Under the pieces are notes generated by a model. It searched no databases and had not been told where the DNA came from. It saw only the letters and a program-made list of their open reading frames with translations. The translations under genes and the position numbers were made by a program. From Bacilli bacterium (GTDB taxonomy: Bacteria; Bacillota_I; Bacilli_A; RF39; UBA660), in contig JAQVWT010000005.1 in the NCBI GenBank assembly GCA_028709545.1, positions 1 to 35,606 of the forward strand: a DNA stretch of 35,606 nt, given 5' to 3'. Positions within the stretch are counted from its first letter, which is position 1; the number at the start of each line of letters is the position of its first letter. Below are positions 31,086 through 35,606 of this stretch, piece by piece.

Positions 31086-31693
31086 AAGGTAATAAACTCT
31101 TTTATACTTTCAAAAAGAGTATCTCCTATTCCTGAAACATTTTTTAAATCTTCTACCTCTTTAAAGTTTCCATGCTCATTTCGATAATTTATTATGGCTT
31201 TTGCTTTGGCATCACCAATACCAGAAAGTGTTAAGAGTGTATCTAACCCCGCAGTATTGATATTAACTTTTCCATCACTACTAACTTCTTCTTGATAACA
31301 ATTATTAACTTCGATAGTCTCACAATTACATTTTGTAGCGCAGCTGATACTTTTAGAACCTTTTTTTATTTCACTAGTTGTATAAACATAAACTACCATT
31401 TCACTTGCTAATTTTTTACTTAAATTAATATTACTAGTATCAGCTTTTTTTGTAAGTCCGCCAGCTTTCTCAATTGCATCTATAACTCTTTGATTAGTAT
31501 TAAATTCATATACACCGGGATTTTTAACAGCCCCTTTAACATCAATAAAAAAGTTAGTGACCGCCTCTGTTGTTATTTCCTTGCTAGCAATATATACTTC
31601 TTCTTCAGATTCAAAAAAAATATAACTTATTAAAGTTAGTACTATTAAAATAAATACTCCCCCTACTTTAAAATATTTTTGATACTTGTTCAT
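31082..31693 (-). CDS. comEA: Competence protein ComEA (DNA receptor)
   Basis: This 203-residue membrane-anchored DNA receptor has one transmembrane helix at about 9-27. The SLBB domain is at about 50-105 (FIDVKGAVKNPGVYEFNTN, NLSKKLASEMVVYVY), then a Cys-bearing linker (CATKCNCETIEVNNC). The C-terminal helix-hairpin-helix repeat is at about 140-203 (VNINTAGLDTLLTLSGIGD, VSGIGDTLFESIKEFI). ComEA binds incoming dsDNA outside the membrane and passes it to ComEC. SD AGGAGG lies 7 nt before ATG 31693, but it is fully paired in the hairpin 31700-31731. It is 52 nt after ymfH on the same strand, so both may be co-transcribed. Confidence 0.93.
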   Translation of the reverse strand: MNKYQKYFKVGGVFILIVLTLISYIFFESEEEVYIASKEITTEAVTNFFIDVKGAVKNPGVYEFNTNQRVIDAIEKAGGLTKKADTSNINLSKKLASEMVVYVYTTSEIKKGSKSISCATKCNCETIEVNNCYQEEVSSDGKVNINTAGLDTLLTLSGIGDAKAKAIINYRNEHGNFKEVEDLKNVSGIGDTLFESIKEFITL

Positions 31694-31699
31694 TAAAAT

Positions 31700-31731
31700 A
31701 CCTCCTATTACTATACGTTGTAATAGGAGGT
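31700..31731 (-). promoter_or_regulatory. Hairpin that sequesters the comEA Shine-Dalgarno
   Basis: On the minus strand ACCTCCTATTAC (31731-31720) pairs perfectly with GTAATAGGAGGT (31711-31700) around an 8-nt loop. The second arm contains AGGAGG, the comEA ribosome binding site, 7 nt from ATG 31693. ATTTTA follows rather than a T run, so it is not a typical terminator. It would keep comEA-comEC translation low until opened by temperature, an RNA, a protein or ribosome arrival from ymfH. Confidence 0.75.
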
Positions 31732-31744
31732 TATATTTCCTTTT

Positions 31745-33031
31745 TTATTGTTCTTCTTTTGGTTTTAAGATTGTAATTGCTAGAAGATGTTTTTTCATCT
31801 TTTGAAGTACTGCTTCTGCTGTTTCCAAATTTAAATCTTTATAATAACTATATATATCGGTAATATATTTACCATAATTAATAATATCTTCCCCAATATC
31901 ACCATTAACTATTTCAATTTCATCAAAGCCCATTATTAAATTACTAACCGAACTATTTACTTTACGATTTAATTCATCCCCACTAATTATTAAAGTGTTT
32001 AATGTTTCTTTTATTCTTTTAATAAAATAATCAGGATAATCTGTTGATGTCATAATTGCTTGGATTATATACTCATCAGTCATTGTTAAAAAAGTACTTA
32101 TCGAATTAGTAATAATACCTCCGCTTAATAATTCTTCTTTTAAAAGTGAGGTTGCTCCAAAATTAACTCTAATGATCAAATTTATATATAATCTAAGTTC
32201 TAAATCAGATAATTTTAATGATTTAAAATTACTTTTAGGTATCTTTAAACAAATAGTTACTTTTTCTTTATCAACATTCATTTCTTTTTCTAAATATTTA
32301 TTTTGAATTTTATAAGGTTCATTTACTTCTTTTAGAATTGGTTTATTATATTTAGGAAATTCAAAATCTTTTAAAGTATCAACAGCAATCGCGACTGCTT
32401 CTTCTGGTTTAAAATTACCAGTAATAATTAAAAACATATTTTCTGGATGATAAAAAGCATCATATGCTAAATATAAATCATCTGCGGTCATTTTTTTAAT
32501 ATCCTGGACAGTTCCACTTATTAAATATTGTCTTTCATCTTTAATAAATATATTTCTAAACATTCCATATACTATTTCTGATGCAGGGTTATCACCTATC
32601 ATTTTTATTTCTTCAGTAATTATTCCTTTTTCTGAAGCTACTAATTCCTTAGTAAAATATGGAGTATAAACATACTTTAGTAAATAAGATAAATTTTCTT
32701 TGAATTTATTATTAGAATATACTTCATAACCAGTAATATCATAGGAAGTATAAGCATTAATACTTGATCCTAACTTACTAAAATAATCATGAGCACTAGT
32801 CCCATCAGGCATATTAAATAAGAGGTGCTCTAAAAAATGAGCTGTACCTTTTGGTAATTTATAATTTTTACCATTATATTTAAAATCGGTATGAATCGAG
32901 CCAAACTTGGTATTTAAAGTTAAATAATAATTTTTTACTTTATCACTAGGTACCATTATGATTTGGAGACCATTCTCAAGGGTTTCTGTATAAACATATT
33001 CACCAGTCTTTTTTATAGATGTTTTTTTCAT
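31745..33031 (-). CDS. ymfH: M16-family zinc peptidase YmfH
   Basis: This 428-residue M16 peptidase is the active member of a pair. The inverted zinc motif HFLEH is at 65-69, and the third ligand Glu lies in EKGIITEEIKMIG about 75 residues later. The typical M16B two-lobe length is present. In B. subtilis ymfF-ymfH form such a pair, and database names link them to a 5-aminopentanol modification of EF-P. ATGA-like overlap (4 nt) couples it to the upstream partner. It precedes comEA by 52 nt. Confidence 0.92.
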   Translation of the reverse strand: MKKTSIKKTGEYVYTETLENGLQIIMVPSDKVKNYYLTLNTKFGSIHTDFKYNGKNYKLPKGTAHFLEHLLFNMPDGTSAHDYFSKLGSSINAYTSYDITGYEVYSNNKFKENLSYLLKYVYTPYFTKELVASEKGIITEEIKMIGDNPASEIVYGMFRNIFIKDERQYLISGTVQDIKKMTADDLYLAYDAFYHPENMFLIITGNFKPEEAVAIAVDTLKDFEFPKYNKPILKEVNEPYKIQNKYLEKEMNVDKEKVTICLKIPKSNFKSLKLSDLELRLYINLIIRVNFGATSLLKEELLSGGIITNSISTFLTMTDEYIIQAIMTSTDYPDYFIKRIKETLNTLIISGDELNRKVNSSVSNLIMGFDEIEIVNGDIGEDIINYGKYITDIYSYYKDLNLETAEAVLQKMKKHLLAITILKPKEEQ

Positions 33032-34287
33032 AGCTCTTCCTCCCCGACAAGTGAGTAAATAGTACTAATCGATATTTTTTTACTTAAAGCATATATTTCT
33101 TTAGTAGTTACTTTTTTAAATGTTGAAATTCTTGTTTCAAAATCATCTAAATCACTTGTATTATGATAGAAATAATTATCAACTATCTTACCTATATTAT
33201 CCATATTCATATGCAGTGCAGATATTATTAATTCTTTAGCTTGATCAAGCTCTTCTTTAGTAATGTTATTAGTCATATCTTTAATAGCTTGTTTAATTAA
33301 TTTAGTAGCTTTATCTTTTGCATTAACATCAACTGCTGTTGATATTAAAATAAGTCCATCATATTTTTGATACATTGAATTAACATTATAGCATAGTGAG
33401 TTTTCAGCGCGAAGTCTTCTATACAACTTAGTTTCAAGCGAGCCACCACCTAAAATTAAATTATATAAATTAGCAACATATTTCTTTTCATAACTAGTTA
33501 AATTATTTAAATTAAGAATCGCAACTATATTAGTTTGGACATAAATAAATTTGTCTTGTTTAATAACTGCTTTACGTTTAGAATTTTCTATATAATAAGG
33601 AACTTGATGATTCTTAATTATTTTGAATGTTGCATATTTAGAAATTATTTTAGATACTTCTTCCATATTTAAATCACCAATTATGTAAATATCAACATAG
33701 TCATTTTCTAAAACCTCTTGATAATATTTATATAAAGAATTACTAGTTATATTATCTAAATCCTTTAAACTACCAACATTACTAAAACTTGATAAAGAAT
33801 TATCTCCTAAGGTTTTAATAGCTTCTAATAAAGCATATTTTTTAGGACTTTCTTTAACTGATTTAATATCTGCCTCAGATCTTTTTTTAGCTATTTCAAC
33901 CAGCCTACCATTAAACTCATCATTTTCAGCAAGGGGATTAAAAAGCATATCAAAAGGAAGTTTTAAAGTAACATCTAAAATCTTTTTATCAGTATATTTA
34001 GGGTTAATGAAATCAAGACAAACATTAGTTAAAACAGCACCACCTACTTTACTTGTAACACTGTAAAGGCTTGTATTATACAAATCCTCAAGTCTTAAAG
34101 ATAAGGATCTTTTAGTTGGATAATCTTTATTTGCCTCAGTTAAAAGATCAAAAAGAATATTTCTTTTTGTAATATCTTCTTTAACTATATTATTTCTAAA
34201 TATAATTTCCATATGACATAGTTTAAATTTATTTGTCTTTATCATATGTAAAGTATATGGTCCATGTTTCTCGCACTTATATACCAT
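33028..34287 (-). CDS. ymfF: M16-family peptidase-like YmfF (inactive partner)
   Basis: This 419-residue M16-like protein lacks the HxxEH motif but keeps the C-terminal substrate-binding lobe (GGSLETKLYRRLRAENSLCY, the R/Y pair typical of M16 partners). Active and inactive M16 subunits commonly form heterodimers, so it probably works with YmfH. I chose ATG 34287, preceded by GAGGTGG; an in-frame ATG at 34299 contains that SD. It is the first gene of the set ymfF-ymfH-comEA-comEA-comEC. A candidate promoter is TAGACT-17-TACAAT on the minus strand in 34330-34365. Confidence 0.88.
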   Translation of the reverse strand: MVYKCEKHGPYTLHMIKTNKFKLCHMEIIFRNNIVKEDITKRNILFDLLTEANKDYPTKRSLSLRLEDLYNTSLYSVTSKVGGAVLTNVCLDFINPKYTDKKILDVTLKLPFDMLFNPLAENDEFNGRLVEIAKKRSEADIKSVKESPKKYALLEAIKTLGDNSLSSFSNVGSLKDLDNITSNSLYKYYQEVLENDYVDIYIIGDLNMEEVSKIISKYATFKIIKNHQVPYYIENSKRKAVIKQDKFIYVQTNIVAILNLNNLTSYEKKYVANLYNLILGGGSLETKLYRRLRAENSLCYNVNSMYQKYDGLILISTAVDVNAKDKATKLIKQAIKDMTNNITKEELDQAKELIISALHMNMDNIGKIVDNYFYHNTSDLDDFETRISTFKKVTTKEIYALSKKISISTIYSLVGEEEL

Positions 34288-34410
34288 AGTCCACCTCATT
34301 TACTAGTATATGTCAATCTCTTTTTTTTATAATGTAATTGTAGCAAATTGCTGGCGCAAAGTCTATAACCACCAGTTTTTTAATATGCACTATTAGGAAG
34401 GGGTTTTATT

Positions 34411-34419
34411 TGTTATAAT
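34411..34419 (+). promoter_or_regulatory. Extended -10 promoter before the SEC-C gene
   Basis: TGTTATAAT (34411-34419): TG one base before a perfect TATAAT. The -35 position (TATTAG) is poor. Transcription would start near 34426. Confidence 0.5.
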
Positions 34420-34444
34420 GATGTTAGTTAGAAGTGATGAAGTT

Positions 34445-34534
34445 ATGAATAATAAAAATAATGAAAATAAAATTAAAGAATATGAAGATAAAATAGATAA
34501 AGAGGTAGAACATGAAGATCCAAGAAATAATTAA
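34445..34534 (+). CDS. Possible 29-residue leader peptide
   Basis: ATG 34445 opens a 29-residue frame, very rich in Asn, Lys and Glu, that overlaps the start of the SEC-C gene by 23 nt. The SD is weak (GAAGTGATGAAG). Overlap with the next start could couple translation. Chance is a fair alternative in such A-rich sequence. Confidence 0.3.
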   Translation: MNNKNNENKIKEYEDKIDKEVEHEDPRNN

Positions 34535-35357
34535 TGAATTAAAATATTTCAATGAAACATTTCCTACGCAAGCAATAATTGAAGCACGAAAAAACAAGCA
34601 AGAAATAGTTGAGTTATTGCTAGATTCGCTAAAATATATAAATAATAATGCTGAAAAAATGTATAAAGAAAATAATAATTATTATTTACATATATATGCT
34701 CTGTTTTTATTGTCAGAATTTAGAGAAAAAAGAGCTTTTCCAATAATAATAGAGATACTAAAAAAAGATGAAAAAATATTAGAATATATATTTGGAGATA
34801 TTTTAACCGAGGATGTAAATAAATTTATAGCCAGTACATTTGATGGAAACATGGAAATGCTTTGTGATTTTATAGAAAATCGAAAATATGATGTTTATGC
34901 TAGAGGATCAGCACTAAATTCTTTTCATATTTTGTTAAATCAAAAAGTAGTAACTCGAAAGTTTTTAGCTCAATATATTCAAAAATTATTAAAAACTGTG
35001 ACCAAAGACGATATTGACTTTGCAACAGGCATAGCTGGCTTTATAGCTGATGCTAATTTTACTGAATTTTTAGATAGTGTAAAAAAACTATATGCTAAAG
35101 GTTTTATTGACCCGATAATGTTTGGAGATTATGATGATTATTTAGAAGAATTTAACTATCCAGCAAGAGATAAAGAATATATAACTGATACTATAAAAGA
35201 AATGAGTTGGTGGTATCGTTGTAATCAAGATAATAATAACATTGATATATATGAGTTGTTTGAAAACAAGCCGGTAATTAATTTAAATAAAATAGGTAGA
35301 AACGAATCTTGTCCATGTGGCAGCGGTCGCAAGTATAAACAGTGCTGTGGTAAATAG
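34512..35357 (+). CDS. DUF1186-like protein with C-terminal SEC-C zinc motif
   Basis: This 281-residue soluble protein has about 250 residues of HEAT-like helices of the DUF1186 type ([45 protein letters not shown]). It ends in the SEC-C motif [20 protein letters not shown] (about 261-280), with the four zinc-binding Cys positions CxC...CC. SEC-C motifs bind zinc and mediate contacts with proteins or RNA, as in SecA. The function of this family is not known. SD AGAGGT lies 6 nt before ATG 34512. It has its own promoter and a strong terminator. Confidence 0.85.
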   Translation: MKIQEIINELKYFNETFPTQAIIEARKNKQEIVELLLDSLKYINNNAEKMYKENNNYYLHIYALFLLSEFREKRAFPIIIEILKKDEKILEYIFGDILTEDVNKFIASTFDGNMEMLCDFIENRKYDVYARGSALNSFHILLNQKVVTRKFLAQYIQKLLKTVTKDDIDFATGIAGFIADANFTEFLDSVKKLYAKGFIDPIMFGDYDDYLEEFNYPARDKEYITDTIKEMSWWYRCNQDNNNIDIYELFENKPVINLNKIGRNESCPCGSGRKYKQCCGK

Positions 35358-35363
35358 CCTCGC

Positions 35364-35405
35364 AAACCCAGGAAATATAAGGGTTTCCGGGGTTTTTGTT
35401 TTTTT
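35364..35405 (+). terminator. Terminator of the SEC-C gene
   Basis: AAACCCAGGAAA (35364-35375) pairs with TTTCCGGGGTTT (35384-35395) with a single A-G mismatch, followed by TTTGTTTTTTT. It begins 6 nt after the stop. Confidence 0.88.
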
Positions 35406-35439
35406 AAAAAGTTGTAATTTTTTTCAAAAAAGTGCCTCT

Positions 35440-35461
35440 ACATACGTTTTACATACGTTTT
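35440..35461. repeat. 11-bp tandem duplication
   Basis: ACATACGTTTT occurs twice in succession (35440-35450 and 35451-35461). The rest of 35406-35550 shows no gene or clear signal to me. Confidence 0.75.
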
Positions 35462-35550
35462 TTTCTGTGAATTTTATGCGTTAGTGTAAAGAGTTCGTGG
35501 GATTTTTATCCGATAAAATGAGATTATTATTAGTTTCATTTTTTTAATAT

Positions 35551-35606
35551 TTAATTATCATATACTGCTTTATAATTTCTTTCATCTATATATTTTAATG
35601 GATTTA
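35551..35606 (-). CDS. C-terminal end of an unknown gene (cut by the right edge)
   Basis: On the minus strand an open frame enters at the right edge and ends NPLKYIDERNYKAVYDN followed by TAA (35553-35551). Composition is like coding sequence, but only 18 codons are visible, so identity and even reality are uncertain. Confidence 0.35.
   Translation of the reverse strand, partial: NPLKYIDERNYKAVYDN

Noticed and set aside
31700-31731. Hairpin considered as the ymfH terminator
   Set aside because: The minus strand continues ATTTTAATG with no T tract, and the second arm is the comEA SD.

Overview
This window comes from a low-GC Gram-positive bacterium. Overall base composition is strongly AT-rich, Shine-Dalgarno (SD) sites are GGAGG-like, promoters match TTGACA-17-TATAAT, and ileS has a T-box leader. 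RNase P RNA sits beside gpsB, and the core gene content (rimP-nusA-rnpM-infB-rbfA-truB, rpsO-pnp, ymfF-ymfH, rodZ-pgsA) is that of Bacilli. TGA is used as a stop (infB and the methyltransferase) and Trp is TGG, so the code is standard and not the Mycoplasma code. Short intergenic gaps, a shortened RimP and RodZ, and terminators overlapping coding ends suggest a streamlined genome. An uncultured gut Bacillota of the RF39 kind is my inference; I cannot prove the lineage.

Layout. 1-2480: start of a secreted protein with a SipW/TasA-like N-terminus (running off the left edge), an unknown membrane-anchored protein, and rpsD with its own promoter and structured leader. 2500-6930: an unknown cytosolic protein converging on ileS, which has an Ile T-box (specifier AUC). 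6940-10440: a type IIS-like restriction-modification unit, with a fused pair of D12-class adenine methyltransferases followed by an AlwI-family endonuclease whose gene is split by a frameshift exactly at A AAA AAG. 10580-12060: an AAA_14/DUF4143 ATPase with 23-bp tandem repeats upstream of its promoter. 12073-17660: the translation/transcription operon rimP-nusA-rnpM-infB-rbfA-GNAT-truB. 17700-19580: gpsB, rnpB, rodZ, pgsA. 19730-22330: a wall amidase and a surface protein. 22410-23790: a membrane protein converging on an AlkD-like gene with no AUG start. 23800-25700: a surface protein whose C-terminus is a GC-rich block with the codon signature of a diversity-generating retroelement (DGR) variable region, followed by several hairpins. 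25700-28300: pnp and rpsO. 28300-34290: ymfF, ymfH, two tandem comEA genes and comEC, all in one direction. 34400-35606: a DUF1186/SEC-C protein and the end of an unknown gene.

The most notable observations are: (1) the DGR-type variable region at 24132-24269, with no reverse transcriptase or template repeat in the window; (2) the split AlwI-like nuclease at a perfect -1 slippery heptamer; (3) a perfect 12-bp hairpin that buries the SD of the comEA-comEC genes; (4) an IleRS with the swapped GxHH signature known from mupirocin hyper-resistant enzymes; (5) a near-identical 23-nt block from the -10 box into the transcript shared by rpsD and the rimP-nusA operon. All domain calls were made by eye, without database searches.
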